Origin: Jejubacter calystegiae | GTDB taxonomy: Bacteria; Pseudomonadota; Gammaproteobacteria; Enterobacterales; Enterobacteriaceae | DNA length: 64,000 nucleotides | Assembly (NCBI RefSeq): GCF_005671395.1 | Contig: NZ_CP040428.1 | Location: forward strand, 4,494,185 to 4,558,184 | Direction of reading: 5' to 3' | Shown: piece by piece, positions 1 to 8,675 of the stretch | Numbering within the stretch: position 1 is the first letter of the stretch | Layout: each line of letters begins with the position of its first letter | Notes under the pieces: model-generated | The model's database searches: none | What the model saw: only the letters and a program-made list of their open reading frames with translations | What the model was told of the DNA's origin: nothing | Position numbers and translations under genes: made by a program

Positions 1-203
1 GGCGCGTTCCGTTTCGCAGACACGGTTAATAAAAATGGATTATTAAGTTAATTAAAAGTAAAAAAAATAGAAGCAAGAGAACGCAGGGTGAATACCGTCG
101 GGGCAAACACAGGAAGATTTCGGGCGGCACCTTATTAATGGCCGACAGCCTGCAATGCCGCCGCATCAGAAATCAGAAAATATCAGGGGGGAGCGACCAG
201 CGC

Positions 204-392
204 TTAGTGGATACCCAGACGGGTAGCGAAAGAGATCTCTTCGAGCAGTTCAGTAGACGTCAGTTCCATCAGATCGGCGAATTCCAGTTGCAGCTTTCTG
301 ACGCGGGTCAGGTACTGGGCCGGGGTTAAGGTTTCCGCCTCGCGACGTAAATATTCAAAAGCCAGGGTGGCGGGTGTAAGGGCGTTATCCAT
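204..392 (-). CDS. Small uncharacterised protein (62 aa)
   Basis: I do not recognise the family. The 62-residue product is mostly helical in composition, acidic in its centre (EFADLMELTSTELLEE) and has no signal peptide or membrane segment, so it is probably a small cytosolic protein. A clear ribosome site (AGAGGA, four bases before the ATG) supports the start. It stands alone: no gene lies within 500 bases upstream on its strand, and its own promoter would lie in 393-480. The 200 bases between it and the window start show no gene. Confidence 0.6.
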   Translation of the reverse strand: MDNALTPATLAFEYLRREAETLTPAQYLTRVRKLQLEFADLMELTSTELLEEISFATRLGIH

Positions 393-918
393 AAAATCCT
401 CTGTCAGGTTGGTTGGGAGACACTAGTTTACCATAGCACAGACGGACAAAAAACGACCAAAACGGAATAAAAAGCCAGTGAAGACGCATTGCGTCATTAA
501 AGAAACCAACAAAAAGACAACAAGGCAGTAACATAAACCAAAATTAAGATAATACACATTGATTTTGTGCTACTGAAATAGCTGAACAGGACAGTGTGGC
601 TGCGGTCATGGCGTTACAATCCTCATCGGACCAGGCCTTGATTTAATCCCTCTAATCCCGCGATATGGTGTGCCACACACCGTTTACGGATCCACGTCGC
701 CATACTTAAACAGCGCCAGGCAGCACTTGAGCAAACTGGCGCGGATCGCTGCCGCTTTTCAGATGCTTGCGATCATTCGTCAGGCTCTGGCAGATACCAG
801 AATATAATAAAAAACCATAGTTAAACCGATAGTTTTTATTATTGTCATAATTTTCACTCCCTTAAAAAATTCATGCCGTTAGCCAACAGGTTACACGACT
901 GAAAACGACACCCCGAAC
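393..918. other. Intergenic region with a possible gene remnant
   Basis: About 525 bases between the small gene at 204-392 and the DUF817 gene. The part at 400-600 is AT-rich and shows nothing recognisable. The part at 690-850, read on the minus strand, holds a short peptide frame (780-848). It also holds a second open stretch in another frame at about 690-790 that ends in a stop. The two could be pieces of one small degraded gene. No RNA gene was recognised. Confidence 0.4.
780..848 (-). CDS. Possible 22-aa hydrophobic peptide or 5' end of a broken gene
   Basis: An ATG at 848-846 follows a good ribosome site (GGGAG, eight bases upstream) and opens a 22-codon frame that is largely hydrophobic (MTIIKTIGLTMVFYYI at the start), like a signal peptide or one membrane helix. 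Right after it, another frame continues openly for about 30 codons. The likeliest reading is a frameshifted remnant of a small secreted protein; a genuine micro-protein is the alternative. Chance occurrence cannot be excluded. Confidence 0.25.
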   Translation of the reverse strand: MTIIKTIGLTMVFYYILVSARA

Positions 919-1758
919 TCACTGCGCAATATGAATGCGCTTCTTAATATCTTTCAGAAATAGCGTAATAGTAAAGGTCATCATTACCAGTAGCGACCAG
1001 GCGCCCCATTTACCAACGTGCACTGTTGCCCAGGCGCCCAGTTGATTCGGATACCGCCAGACCCCGAAAAAAGTCCCTAAATTCTCAGCCAACCAGATAA
1101 AGAACCCAATCAGAATAAATGCCACCAGCAGCGGCATCCGATAACTGCGATCGTAAGGCGTGAATATCACCGTACAACGGGCATACATACCAAGCGCAAC
1201 GGCGGCAATATACCAGCGATAGTCATTGATATAGTGATGAGTGAAGAAATTGGCATACAATGCCAGCGCAAGAAGCGCAGCCAGAGGCAGCGGTGGATGA
1301 TGGCGAATTTTCAAATCAAACAGCCGCCAGCACTGAATAATATAGCTGCCTACTGCCGCATACATAAATCCGCTAAATAGCGGCACGCCGCCTATTTTAC
1401 TCCAGCCGTTTTCCGGGTAGTGCCATGAACCAATTGCCGACGAGGTTTTAAACAACTCCAGCCCGAATCCCAGAAGGTGGAACAGCGTAATGGCTTTAAT
1501 TTCATCCCAGGTTTCCAGCTTTGCTGCTACCATCGCGAACTGGATCGTCAGAGCAATAAACAGCAGCAGGTCGTAACGCGAGATGCCAAACATTCCTCCA
1601 TGGGGGACGCAAAAAATAGTGATAAAAAACAGACCAGCGAACAGACAGGCACGAAGCTCCTTAATACCAAACCAGAAAAACTCCACGCCAAAACGGGCAA
1701 TGCCGGTTATGTTCAACACCGGAGGATCAATTAACAATCGATCGAGGCGATTAAGCAC
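919..1758 (-). CDS. DUF817 family integral membrane protein
   Basis: The 279-residue product matches my memory of the DUF817 family: a multi-pass inner-membrane protein with about seven or eight hydrophobic helices and conserved aromatic stretches such as WYIAAVALGMYARC and NLGTFFGVWRYPNQ. Function is unknown for the family. The ATG at 1758 opens the frame. A YiaA-like membrane gene lies upstream on the same strand with a gap of about 60 bases, so the two may be co-transcribed. No catalytic motif is visible. Confidence 0.75.
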   Translation of the reverse strand: MLNRLDRLLIDPPVLNITGIARFGVEFFWFGIKELRACLFAGLFFITIFCVPHGGMFGISRYDLLLFIALTIQFAMVAAKLETWDEIKAITLFHLLGFGLELFKTSSAIGSWHYPENGWSKIGGVPLFSGFMYAAVGSYIIQCWRLFDLKIRHHPPLPLAALLALALYANFFTHHYINDYRWYIAAVALGMYARCTVIFTPYDRSYRMPLLVAFILIGFFIWLAENLGTFFGVWRYPNQLGAWATVHVGKWGAWSLLVMMTFTITLFLKDIKKRIHIAQ

Positions 1759-1820
1759 AATAACTCCATAGCCATCGGGTCAATACACACGGCGTGCAGC
1801 AACAGCTGCACGCCCTAATA

Positions 1821-2270
1821 TTACTCTTCATCAACAATGGGGTGTTCGGTAACGCTTTTCTGAATAATATTTTCCGAAGCCGCCTGATTGTCCCTTACAT
1901 TCTTCTGAACCGAAATCGCACCAAACAGGCACAGGAAAAAAGCGATGGCATAGAACCCTTTTTCGCTGGGTAACAGCTCAGCATTCCACAGCCCAATCGC
2001 CAGCAGAATAACAGAGATGGCAAAGGCGGCCACACAGGAAATGTAATACATATGGCTGGTCGGAATATCTTCCATACGATCCCGTACGGTTTTCTGTAAC
2101 GACACCGATGCAAACAACCCAAGCAGCATCACCGCAAAATAATAACCTTTTTCGTTCAGTTCCATATCTGAGCGCCACAGGCCAATCAGATAGACCACAA
2201 CACCGCCGACCAGAGCCAGCCATGACATCATATTAAATGCCGGGGAAATCGTTGTTGAAACTGCTTTCAT
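1821..2270 (-). CDS. YiaA/YiaB-family inner membrane protein
   Basis: The 149-residue product holds two copies of a YiaA-type unit, each made of two hydrophobic helices followed by a basic turn. The copies are marked by [20 protein letters not shown] and [20 protein letters not shown], then QKTVRD and QKNVRD. I start it at the ATG at 2270, which has GAGG six bases upstream, rather than at the TTG at 2282. Family members are small inner-membrane proteins of unknown function. The DUF817 gene follows on the same strand. Confidence 0.8.
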   Translation of the reverse strand: MKAVSTTISPAFNMMSWLALVGGVVVYLIGLWRSDMELNEKGYYFAVMLLGLFASVSLQKTVRDRMEDIPTSHMYYISCVAAFAISVILLAIGLWNAELLPSEKGFYAIAFFLCLFGAISVQKNVRDNQAASENIIQKSVTEHPIVDEE

Positions 2271-2282
2271 GTATAACCTCAA

Positions 2283-2773
2283 TCCTTGTTAATTCAAAGT
2301 CGGTGGATCCCGAACTTAGCTAATCGTTGGTGCAAGTACACCAACACATCCTTCCTGAAAGACAATAATGAAGCAGAGTGATGTCGATGACAATATGCCC
2401 CCCCCCCCCCCGATAATTACGTAACAGCGATATTGTAATCCTTGTTTCTTTTTACCTACGCTAATCGGATACTTCAGTATGGGGCCGGATATATTCACAA
2501 TACTTCCTGCCTGAACCATTGGTTGCTTAACACTCGAAGTGGAAATCGCGCATTTAGCCTGCGTAAAGAAACTGACCTGGTGGCTGATTAAAGGGCAGGA
2601 TCGGGCTCACAAAATCAGTGAGATAGTCGCAAAATGCTACCCCGGGGGCCTGGCACAGTGATATTTTACGTTTTGCTTTACCCGTGAAAGCCTGAGCGGT
2701 CATACCTGATGGCATACCAGAATCGAGAGGAGCCAGAAACGCATTGATGATTCAGAAGGGTATTAAAAGAAAG
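2283..2773. other. Intergenic region with C homopolymer, no recognised gene
   Basis: About 490 bases between the YiaA-like gene and tRNA-Ser. It holds a 14-base run of C at 2398-2411. At 2550-2650 there is a short open stretch on the plus strand that ends in a stop and that I cannot assign; it could be a scrap of mobile DNA next to the tRNA 3' end. No integrase or transposase was recognised. Confidence 0.5.
2398..2411. repeat. 14-base poly-C tract
   Basis: Fourteen consecutive C residues on the plus strand (poly-G on the minus strand). The tract lies about 130 bases upstream of the YiaA-like gene, which is read from the minus strand. Such tracts are prone to slipped-strand length change and to sequencing error. 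Confidence 0.9.
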
Positions 2774-2863
2774 TGGCGGAGAGAGGGGGATTTGAACCCC
2801 CGGTGGAGTTACCCCCACTCCGGTTTTCGAGACCGGTCCGTTCAGCCGCTCCGGCATCTCTCC
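2774..2863 (-). tRNA. serU: tRNA-Ser (anticodon CGA)
   Basis: A 90-base class II tRNA. The acceptor stem pairs GGAGAGA with TCTCTCC, then a G discriminator and an encoded CCA. The anticodon loop reads CTCGAAA (anticodon CGA), followed by a long variable arm and a T loop with TTCAAAT. The position directly before mtfA matches serU in E. coli. It decodes UCG serine codons. Confidence 0.95.
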
Positions 2864-2954
2864 GTTGGGTTGCAATAATGCCAGGTAATTTGGCATTTTA
2901 ACAGCCCTGCCCCCATCCTTTTTGTTTAAGTGACGACTTTGCGAGCAGGTTACG

Positions 2955-3740
2955 ATGATAAAGTGGCCCTGGAAGATAAATCATGACGCATCTCTCCCGG
3001 AATTGCCCTGGGAAGAGGCGCTCTCAGTTCCTCTGTTAGCCTCTCTCTCTGCCCAGGAGTGTCAAACGCTGGTTGAGCTGGGCGAACGTTTTCTGCAACA
3101 AAAGCGGCTGGTGCCGCTTCAGGGTTTTGAGCTGGATCCCCTGAAACGCGCCCGTATCGCCCTGCTGTTCTGCCTGCCGGTGATGTCGCTGGGGCTGGAA
3201 TGGCTGGACGGCTTCCACGAAGTCCTGATCTACCCCGCACCCTTTGTGGTGGACGACGAATGGGAAGACGATATGGGGCTGGTTCATAATCAGCGCATGG
3301 TGCAATCCGGGCAGAGCTGGCAGCAGGGGCCTGTCGTGCTGAACTGGCTGGATATTCAGGACTCTTTCGACGCCTCCGGCTTTAACCTGATCGTGCACGA
3401 AGTGGCCCATAAGCTCGATATGCGCAACGGCGACCGACCCAGCGGCATTCCCTCCATTCCACTACGCGAGGTGGCTGGCTGGGAACACGACCTGCATGCG
3501 GCCATGGATAATATTCAGGACGAGATCGATCTGGTGGGCGAAGCCGCAGCCAGTATCGACGCCTATGCCGCCAGCGACCCGGCCGAATGCTTCGCCGTGC
3601 TCTCGGAATATTTCTTCAGCGCGCCAGAATTGTTCGCCCCGCGCTTTCCTTCGCTGTGGCAGCGTTTCTGCCGCTTTTACGGCCAGGAGCCCCTCACCCG
3701 CCTGCATGAACAGGAATCCAACGATGGCTATGTCCATTAA
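2955..3740 (+). CDS. mtfA: MtfA, Mlc-binding zinc peptidase
   Basis: The 261-residue cytosolic protein is close to the E. coli MtfA length (265). It carries the zinc-peptidase signature HEVAH at about residues 148-152, followed by conserved LDMRNG and, later, [15 protein letters not shown], which supplies the downstream acidic ligand region. MtfA binds the glucose repressor Mlc (DgsA), relieving repression of ptsG, and has aminopeptidase activity; this is family knowledge. It lies between serU and asnT as in E. coli. Confidence 0.95.
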   Translation: MIKWPWKINHDASLPELPWEEALSVPLLASLSAQECQTLVELGERFLQQKRLVPLQGFELDPLKRARIALLFCLPVMSLGLEWLDGFHEVLIYPAPFVVDDEWEDDMGLVHNQRMVQSGQSWQQGPVVLNWLDIQDSFDASGFNLIVHEVAHKLDMRNGDRPSGIPSIPLREVAGWEHDLHAAMDNIQDEIDLVGEAAASIDAYAASDPAECFAVLSEYFFSAPELFAPRFPSLWQRFCRFYGQEPLTRLHEQESNDGYVH

Positions 3741-3793
3741 ACCGGCAAACTGATTCTTAATTCAACAATTAAATCATATACCTGGATTTAATG

Positions 3794-3822
3794 TTGACAG
3801 CCAGCGGCGGCCCCATTACTCT
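3794..3822 (+). promoter_or_regulatory. sigma-70 promoter of tRNA-Asn
   Basis: TTGACA (3794-3799), a 17-base spacer and TACTCT (3817-3822), followed by a GC-rich stretch before the tRNA start at 3841. Such a GC-rich discriminator is typical of stringently controlled stable RNA genes. The other three tRNA-Asn copies have the same arrangement. Confidence 0.8.
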
Positions 3823-3840
3823 ACGCCCCGTTCACACGAT

Positions 3841-3916
3841 TCCTCTGTAGTTCAGTCGGTAGAACGGCGGACTGTTAATCCGTATGTCACTGGTTCGAGT
3901 CCAGTCAGAGGAGCCA
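3841..3916 (+). tRNA. asnT: tRNA-Asn (anticodon GTT), copy 1
   Basis: A 76-base tRNA with acceptor TCCTCTG pairing with CAGAGGA, anticodon loop CTGTTAA (GTT) and encoded CCA. It is identical to the copies at 23207 and 40843; the copy at 38037 differs only by one compensated acceptor base pair. By position after mtfA it corresponds to asnT. A Rho-independent terminator follows directly. Confidence 0.97.
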
Positions 3917-3926
3917 TATTTAAAGA

Positions 3927-3955
3927 AGCCCGCTTGTTAGCGGGCTTTTTGCTTT
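3927..3955 (+). terminator. Terminator of asnT
   Basis: The stem AAGCCCGCT / AGCGGGCTT closes on a short loop and is followed by a T-rich tract. A close relative of this terminator, with a longer stem, recurs after the tRNA-Asn copies at 23207 and 40843 and stands alone at 5144-5175. Confidence 0.85.
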
Positions 3956-3970
3956 TGTGCATCTCACACA

Positions 3971-4303
3971 TCAATTCAGAATAGCCTCCAGCCTGGCCAG
4001 CACTTCATTCACGACAGCATCAGGTATACGTTCCAGCCGCTTACCACTCCGGGCTCCCATATCAATCGTTCTGGGCTGGTCGCAGCGAATAACGCCCGTT
4101 GTTTTTGTTCCCGCACCATCCAGTGAGACGGTAAAACCGGCTGCGCGGGCAAAGTTTCCACCGCTGGTGACGGGAACAACAACGGGTAGCCGCGTCAGCT
4201 TGTTAAACGATGCCTTCGATACGATAAGCACCAGACGTTTTCCGCTTTGCTCGTGACCGGCAATCGGATCCAGTGAAACAAGCCAGATTTCCCCTCTGTC
4301 CAT
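3971..4303 (-). CDS. chpB: MazF/ChpB-family endoribonuclease toxin
   Basis: The 110-residue product has the PemK/MazF fold signature: N-terminal RGEIWLVSLDPIAGHEQSGK, then RLPVVVPVTSGGNFA and a C-terminal RLEAIL helix. The DPxxGHEQ and TxGGNFAR-like motifs match E. coli ChpB closely. Family members cut mRNA at specific sites in the cytoplasm and are held inactive by the antitoxin encoded just upstream. The toxin ATG follows the antitoxin stop with no gap, indicating translational coupling. The pair sits between asnT and a duplicated tRNA 3' end, so it was probably acquired. Confidence 0.85.
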   Translation of the reverse strand: MDRGEIWLVSLDPIAGHEQSGKRLVLIVSKASFNKLTRLPVVVPVTSGGNFARAAGFTVSLDGAGTKTTGVIRCDQPRTIDMGARSGKRLERIPDAVVNEVLARLEAILN

Positions 4304-4561
4304 TTACAGGATCTCCTTGCCCACCGCAGGCGCATCAATCCATTCCCGATCCTCTTCGCTCATTTCGGCATGCGGATCGCACTGCGCCAGCAGCTCCTCA
4401 AGCGAATAACGGGGCCGCTTCTGGGGTTCAATAATCAGGCAGCCATTATCAATGGTCATGCCCACTTCGCTGTCCGTCGACAGCCCCAGCGTTTTCAGCA
4501 CGGCGGGAGGAACCGCCAGCATGATGGATCCGCCGACCTTTTTCAGGCGAGTTGTATACAT
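4304..4561 (-). CDS. chpS: ChpS/MazE-like antitoxin
   Basis: The 85-residue product has an N-terminal AbrB/MazE swapped-hairpin domain (KVGGSIMLAVPPAVLKTLGL) that binds DNA, and a C-terminal RYSLEELLAQCDP segment like that of E. coli ChpS, which would bind and block the toxin. The ATG at 4561 is preceded by GGAGG at five bases and is preferred to an upstream TTG. It is first in a two-gene operon with the toxin. An AT-rich imperfect palindrome just upstream is the likely autoregulatory operator. Confidence 0.85.
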   Translation of the reverse strand: MYTTRLKKVGGSIMLAVPPAVLKTLGLSTDSEVGMTIDNGCLIIEPQKRPRYSLEELLAQCDPHAEMSEEDREWIDAPAVGKEIL

Positions 4562-4571
4562 GAGCACCTCC

Positions 4572-4595
4572 AAATATTATATTTTAATATAACAT
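4572..4595 (-). promoter_or_regulatory. Probable operator/promoter of the ChpS/ChpB-like pair
   Basis: An AT-rich imperfect palindrome centred on TATATTTTAATATA lies just upstream of the antitoxin ribosome site. Autorepression by the antitoxin alone or in complex is normal for such pairs. Confidence 0.45.
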
Positions 4596-4907
4596 CCACG
4601 GCAGGCGATGCACAATTATTCATCAGATTCATTGTGATTTCCTTAGCGTAATAAAGCGTGAAGAAAGCCTTAATCCATCGAAAGACAGATCCGGCAGTTT
4701 TCAAAGGCGGCATTGCCGGTAAAACGGCGACCATGCGGATACATCAGGTGCTTCTTTCAGGTCATGAAGCATTTTATGCAGGCGGGAGCTTAGGTCGTGG
4801 TAAGAAGGTCGATAATAGAAAACTGTTTTTGCGGTTCAAAGGATTATGACAATTCAGATAAACAAAATGCGGTGCAGCTTCCGTATCCGGGCTGCGCCGG
4901 AAGGACA
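4596..4907. other. Stretch without a recognised gene
   Basis: About 310 bases between the antitoxin and the Nlp-like gene. On the minus strand a stretch of about 40 open codons (roughly 4700-4820, containing LHKMLHDLKEAPDVSAW) ends in a stop without a convincing start. It may be a fragment of a lost gene. Other frames are broken. Confidence 0.4.
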
Positions 4908-5114
4908 TCAACGATAACGCGAAGGCCTGATTTTTTCTGGCGCGACGCTCAACGCTTCCGCTATCAGCCTTTCGCCTTTGGGCCAGCGGCGGTTAAGAGC
5001 GTTGGTCAGCGTGGTGGACGCCAGTCCGGCGTTACGGGAAACCGCCGCCAGCGACGTTCCCCGTTTTTTCAGCGCCGCGATGATGTCAGCGGGGTGCCAG
5101 GCCTGTTGCGTCAT
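4908..5114 (-). CDS. Nlp/SfsB/Ner-like DNA-binding protein
   Basis: The 68-residue protein is essentially one helix-turn-helix domain of the Ner/Nlp family: HPADIIAALKKRGTSLAAVS, then GLASTTLTNALNRRWPKGE and IAEALSVAPEKIRPSRY. Relatives are the Mu phage Ner repressor and E. coli SfsB (Nlp). A weak ribosome site (GGGTGG) precedes the ATG. It lies inside the segment bounded by the tRNA-Asn 3'-end repeat, so it may be a phage-derived regulator left by an integrated element. Confidence 0.8.
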   Translation of the reverse strand: MTQQAWHPADIIAALKKRGTSLAAVSRNAGLASTTLTNALNRRWPKGERLIAEALSVAPEKIRPSRYR

Positions 5115-5125
5115 GCCGCCACCCT

Positions 5126-5178
5126 GTCAGAGGCGCCAGATTTAAAGAAGCCCGCTTAAGTTTCCTTAAGCGGGCTTT
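5126..5178 (+). repeat. Direct repeat of tRNA-Asn 3' end plus terminator (att-like)
   Basis: The sequence GTCAGAGGCGCCAGATTTAA, followed by the same terminator family, repeats the last 12 bases of tRNA-Asn (one mismatch) and its downstream hairpin. The first occurrence is at 3905-3955, so the two bracket the ChpS/ChpB-like and Nlp-like genes. This is the layout left when an element integrates at a tRNA 3' end. The hairpin (5144-5169) can also terminate the histidine-kinase operon from the other strand. Confidence 0.7.
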
Positions 5179-5188
5179 TTGCTTTCCG

Positions 5189-6619
5189 TCACGCGGCGTT
5201 TTTTTCCTCTCTCGCCGGAAAGATCAGACTAAAAACAATTTGAGCGGCAGGCGACTGCGGGTGGCATCGGGCGTGCACTTCACCACCATGCAGGGTCATA
5301 ATGGCGCGTACGATCGCCAGTCCCAGGCCGCTGGCATGGCTGCTGCGCGCGGCATCGACGCGATAAAAGCGCTCGAACAGTTTTTTCAGATGTACTTCGG
5401 CAATCGCGGGTCCCTGGTTTATCACCTCTACCACCTGTCGGCCTTGCTCTGTGCCGACCCGCAGGATAATGCGGCTCTCTTCATCGGCATAGCGCACCGC
5501 GTTGGCAACCAGATTGCTTAGAGCCCGCTGAAACAGCATGGGGTCGGCCCATAACTGCCCTTCCCCTTCGCAGATCAGGCGAATACCCCGCTCTTCCGCC
5601 AGCCCTTCGAAATAGTCGGCGACGCGCTGCAACTCCAGCGCCATATCCAGACTGCGGTAGTTCAGCGCCGACTGCGCATTGCTGGCCCGCGCCAGGAACA
5701 AAATATTTTCCACCATCCGCGAGATGCGCTCCAGCTCCTCCATATTACTGGAGAGCAGAGTTTCGTACTCTTCAACGCTGCGCGACTGATACAGGGCCAC
5801 CTGGCACTGGCCCATTAATGCCCCTACCGGCGTGCGTATCTCATGGGCCAGATCGGCGGAAAACTGCGTCAGACGCTGATAGCCTTCGTTGAGTCGGCTA
5901 AGCATGGCATTGAACGAAACTATCAGCTGTTGCAGCTCCTGCGGCGCATCCTGCTCGCTTAACCGGGTTGCCAGGGTACTGGGGGTGATGGCCGCCGCCT
6001 CTGCGGCCATGCGCCTTAACGGTCGCAGTTCGCGACGCATCACCCAGTAGCCCAACAGGGCAATCACCAGGAAAGCCGCCGCCACCGCCGCCACCACACG
6101 CCACAGGTAACGCGCCAGCATTTTCTGTTCGTTGACCATGACATGCGCGACGGATATTTGCAGTACCCTGCCGTCTTCCAGCTTCACCAGACCCGACGCC
6201 ACCCGCAACGGCACCCCTTGCCGGGTTTCTCCGGTACGCACCGCGCTCAGCAGCTGCGGGTGGTCGCTCGGCGTCGGCGTCACCGACGGCAGTTGAACCC
6301 TGCCAGGATTCACACTAATTAACGGCTCCTGCCCCTGGATCCGAAAAATTAAAACGTCCTGTTCGTTGCCCAGCATATTTTCAAACATCCCGGTATTGGC
6401 CACCAACCGATCCAGCGGAAAGCGTTTGCTCAGCACATTCCGGTAGTATTCGATTCGCCCTGTCACCTGCAGATCGCTACGGTAAATCATCTCCTGGCGC
6501 ATGGCGTTATACAGGTAACCGCCTGCCGCGCTCACTACCAGCGCGGCCACCAGAGCAAAGAGGATGGCGCTACGCAGCGTCAGCGATGTCGCCTGCCAGC
6601 GCCGGGCCAGTAAACTCAT
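5189..6619 (-). CDS. Two-component sensor histidine kinase, CusS/HprS type
   Basis: The 476-residue inner-membrane kinase has a membrane helix at about 16-38, a periplasmic sensor of about 130 residues, and a second helix at about 170-193. HAMP follows, then a HisKA domain with the phosphorylated His in [14 protein letters not shown] (about residue 260). The ATPase domain has N box [25 protein letters not shown] and GLGLAIV. It belongs to the heavy-metal/oxidative-stress sensor group that includes CusS and HprS (YedV). Its ATG overlaps the stop of the regulator gene. The adjacent Mo enzyme and cytochrome suggest redox or metal stress sensing; that is inference. Confidence 0.88.
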   Translation of the reverse strand: MSLLARRWQATSLTLRSAILFALVAALVVSAAGGYLYNAMRQEMIYRSDLQVTGRIEYYRNVLSKRFPLDRLVANTGMFENMLGNEQDVLIFRIQGQEPLISVNPGRVQLPSVTPTPSDHPQLLSAVRTGETRQGVPLRVASGLVKLEDGRVLQISVAHVMVNEQKMLARYLWRVVAAVAAAFLVIALLGYWVMRRELRPLRRMAAEAAAITPSTLATRLSEQDAPQELQQLIVSFNAMLSRLNEGYQRLTQFSADLAHEIRTPVGALMGQCQVALYQSRSVEEYETLLSSNMEELERISRMVENILFLARASNAQSALNYRSLDMALELQRVADYFEGLAEERGIRLICEGEGQLWADPMLFQRALSNLVANAVRYADEESRIILRVGTEQGRQVVEVINQGPAIAEVHLKKLFERFYRVDAARSSHASGLGLAIVRAIMTLHGGEVHARCHPQSPAAQIVFSLIFPAREEKNAA

Positions 6620-7287
6620 GGACGCACCTCACAGACGTAACCGATCCCACGCACGGTATGAATAAGTTTGATATCAAACGGCCGGTCAATTTTGGCGCGC
6701 AGCCGCTTGATCGCCACATCCACCACGTTGGTATCGCTGTCGAAATTCATATCCCATACCTGGGAGGCGATCATGGTGCGCGACAGCACCTCTCCTTCAC
6801 GCCTTACCAGCAGATGCAGCAACATAAACTCTTTATTGGTCAGCGGAATAACGCAGTCCTGGCGGGTTACTTTACGCCGCAGCACATCAATATGCAGATC
6901 GGCCAGGGTGTAGCGATCGGATTCCCGTACCGTTCCGCGGCGCAGCAGAGTGCGCAGCCGCAGCACCAGCTCGGTAAACGAAAAGGGTTTCACCAGGTAA
7001 TCGTCGGCCCCTAGTTCAAGGCCGTGGATGCGATCCTGCACCTCGTCGCGGGCGGTAAGAAACAGAATTGGCACATCGCTTTTCTTGCGCAGAACGTCAA
7101 TGATCTGCCAGCCATCAAGCCCCGGCAACATCACGTCCAGTACAATGGCATCGTAACTGTACTCCAGGGCCCGGAACAGACCATCGGTACCGTCACACGC
7201 CAGATCAACGCCGTATCCCGCCTCCGTCAGCCCCTTCTTCAGGTAATTACCGGTCCCGGTATCATCTTCCACTACTAATATGCGCAT
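6616..7287 (-). CDS. Two-component response regulator, CusR/HprR type
   Basis: The 223-residue OmpR-class regulator has a receiver domain with acidic residues D8-D9, phospho-acceptor D51 ([11 protein letters not shown]), a conserved TARDE and the KPF lysine (YLVKPFS). A C-terminal winged helix ends at about residue 223 ([21 protein letters not shown]). I start it at the ATG at 7287 with GAGGTGG upstream, not at the GTG at 7296. It is first in an operon with the kinase and divergent from the redox module. The 20-bp palindrome at 7341-7360 is its obvious candidate binding site. Confidence 0.9.
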   Translation of the reverse strand: MRILVVEDDTGTGNYLKKGLTEAGYGVDLACDGTDGLFRALEYSYDAIVLDVMLPGLDGWQIIDVLRKKSDVPILFLTARDEVQDRIHGLELGADDYLVKPFSFTELVLRLRTLLRRGTVRESDRYTLADLHIDVLRRKVTRQDCVIPLTNKEFMLLHLLVRREGEVLSRTMIASQVWDMNFDSDTNVVDVAIKRLRAKIDRPFDIKLIHTVRGIGYVCEVRP

Positions 7288-7340
7288 GCTCACCACCTCA
7301 TTACGTTCGCAAACAGATTAACAGTTTCCGCGTCACTGCT

Positions 7341-7360
7341 TGATGACATTAATGTCATCA
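7341..7360. promoter_or_regulatory. Perfect 20-bp palindrome, candidate response-regulator operator
   Basis: TGATGACATTAATGTCATCA is a perfect inverted repeat with no spacer. It is centred between the regulator start (7287) and the first gene of the divergent module (7426). CusR- and HprR-type regulators bind inverted repeats of related design, so it could control both directions. Confidence 0.7.
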
Positions 7361-7425
7361 AACGGACATGGTGCTGTCCCGATCGCCAGGCCATGCTTAA
7401 CCCACAAACGACTACAGGAGGATTT

Positions 7426-8052
7426 ATGCATACACGACAACGTCTCGCCGGTTTACTGCTGTCCACCCTGATGCTGTGCAGCGGTATCGCCACCGCCGCG
7501 CAGGCACCAGGCAAAGCCATCGCGCCGCTGCGCGGCACCATCGACAAGGTCTCTGATGCCCAACTGCAACTGACCGACCGCAAAGGTGAAAAGGTCGAGG
7601 TCAAACTTAACGACAAAACCCAGGTATATAGCGTTTCTAAAGGATCGACCGACGATATCAAGCCGGACAGCTTTATCGGCACCGCAGCGGTCCCCCAGGC
7701 CGACGGCAGCCTGAAAGCGCTTGAAGTGCACGTCTTTGCCGCCAGCCTGCGTGGAACGGGTGAAGGTCACTCCCCCTGGGAATCCGCCGACGGCAAAACC
7801 AATACCATGACCAACGGCACCATCGGCAAGCTGGTGAATGCCAATGGCCGCACGCTGACCGTTAAGTACGGCGATCAGCAAAAGAATGTCAGCGTTCCGG
7901 ACGATACGCCAGTTGTGACCATCGATCCCGGCGATCGCAGCCTGCTTAAACCCGGTACCCATATTGTACTGTTCTCCGCCACTGACGATAAAGGCGAGCG
8001 CGTCGCTACCCGTATTTCCGCTGGCAAAGACGGTACCGTACCGCCGATGTAA
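7426..8052 (+). CDS. Periplasmic DUF5666-like protein
   Basis: The 208-residue product begins with a signal peptide (RQRLAGLLLSTLMLCSGIAT, cleavage near AAQA). Two similar beta-rich repeats follow: LRGTIDKVSDAQLQLTDRKG and NGTIGKLVNANGRTLTVKYG. These resemble DUF5666-type domains. The ATG at 7426 has a strong AGGAGG site; the upstream frame is ignored. It is the first gene of a three-gene unit with a b-type cytochrome and a molybdopterin enzyme, so it probably acts in the periplasm with them. Its biochemical role is unknown. Confidence 0.7.
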   Translation: MHTRQRLAGLLLSTLMLCSGIATAAQAPGKAIAPLRGTIDKVSDAQLQLTDRKGEKVEVKLNDKTQVYSVSKGSTDDIKPDSFIGTAAVPQADGSLKALEVHVFAASLRGTGEGHSPWESADGKTNTMTNGTIGKLVNANGRTLTVKYGDQQKNVSVPDDTPVVTIDPGDRSLLKPGTHIVLFSATDDKGERVATRISAGKDGTVPPM

Positions 8053-8066
8053 TCCGGGAGGCCTGC

Positions 8067-8675
8067 ATGAAAACCAACGCGTCGCGGCCAGTACATCGCT
8101 GGCCAGTCAGGCTTACCCACTGGGTGAATCTGTTCGCCATGGTCTGCATGTTCATGAGCGGTTGGGAAATCTACAACGCTTCGCCGCTGTTCGACTTCCG
8201 CTTTCCCCCGGCGGTGACGCTGGGGGGCTGGCTGGGTGGCGCGATTGGCTGGCATCTGGCGGTGATGTGGCTGCTGGTATTCAACGCCCTGTGCTATCTG
8301 CTGTGGAGCCTGTTTAGCGGCCACCTGCGCCGCGACCTGCTGCCGCTGCGCCTGGCCGCACTGCGGCATGATATCTGGCTGACGTTAACGCTGCGGCTGC
8401 GCCACCGCCACGGCCATTACAACGCGATTCAAAAGCTGATGTATCTCGGTGTACTGGTGCTCGGTCTGCTGCTGGTACTTTCCGGGCTGGCTATCTGGAA
8501 GCCGGTACAATTGTACTGGCTGGTGGCGATATTCGGCGGTTTTGATATCGCACGTTATGTCCACTTTTTGGCCATGGCGGGTATCGGGTTGTTTGTCATC
8601 ATCCACGTGCTGATGGTGATCGTTGTTCCGTCCACGCTGTGGGCCATGCTGTCAGGAGGCAAACGTGAAGGATAA
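8067..8675 (+). CDS. Cytochrome b561-type membrane subunit
   Basis: The 202-residue protein has four membrane helices with histidines spaced as bis-His heme ligands of the cytochrome b561/hydrogenase-b family: LTHWVN (about 18), GWHLAV (about 63), RYVHFLA (about 166) and IIHVLMV (about 180). It would pass electrons between the quinone pool and a periplasmic partner. The gene ends ten bases inside the next, which encodes a sulfite-oxidase-fold Mo protein, an arrangement parallel to the MsrPQ system although this cytochrome is not MsrQ. Confidence 0.85.
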   Translation: MKTNASRPVHRWPVRLTHWVNLFAMVCMFMSGWEIYNASPLFDFRFPPAVTLGGWLGGAIGWHLAVMWLLVFNALCYLLWSLFSGHLRRDLLPLRLAALRHDIWLTLTLRLRHRHGHYNAIQKLMYLGVLVLGLLLVLSGLAIWKPVQLYWLVAIFGGFDIARYVHFLAMAGIGLFVIIHVLMVIVVPSTLWAMLSGGKREG

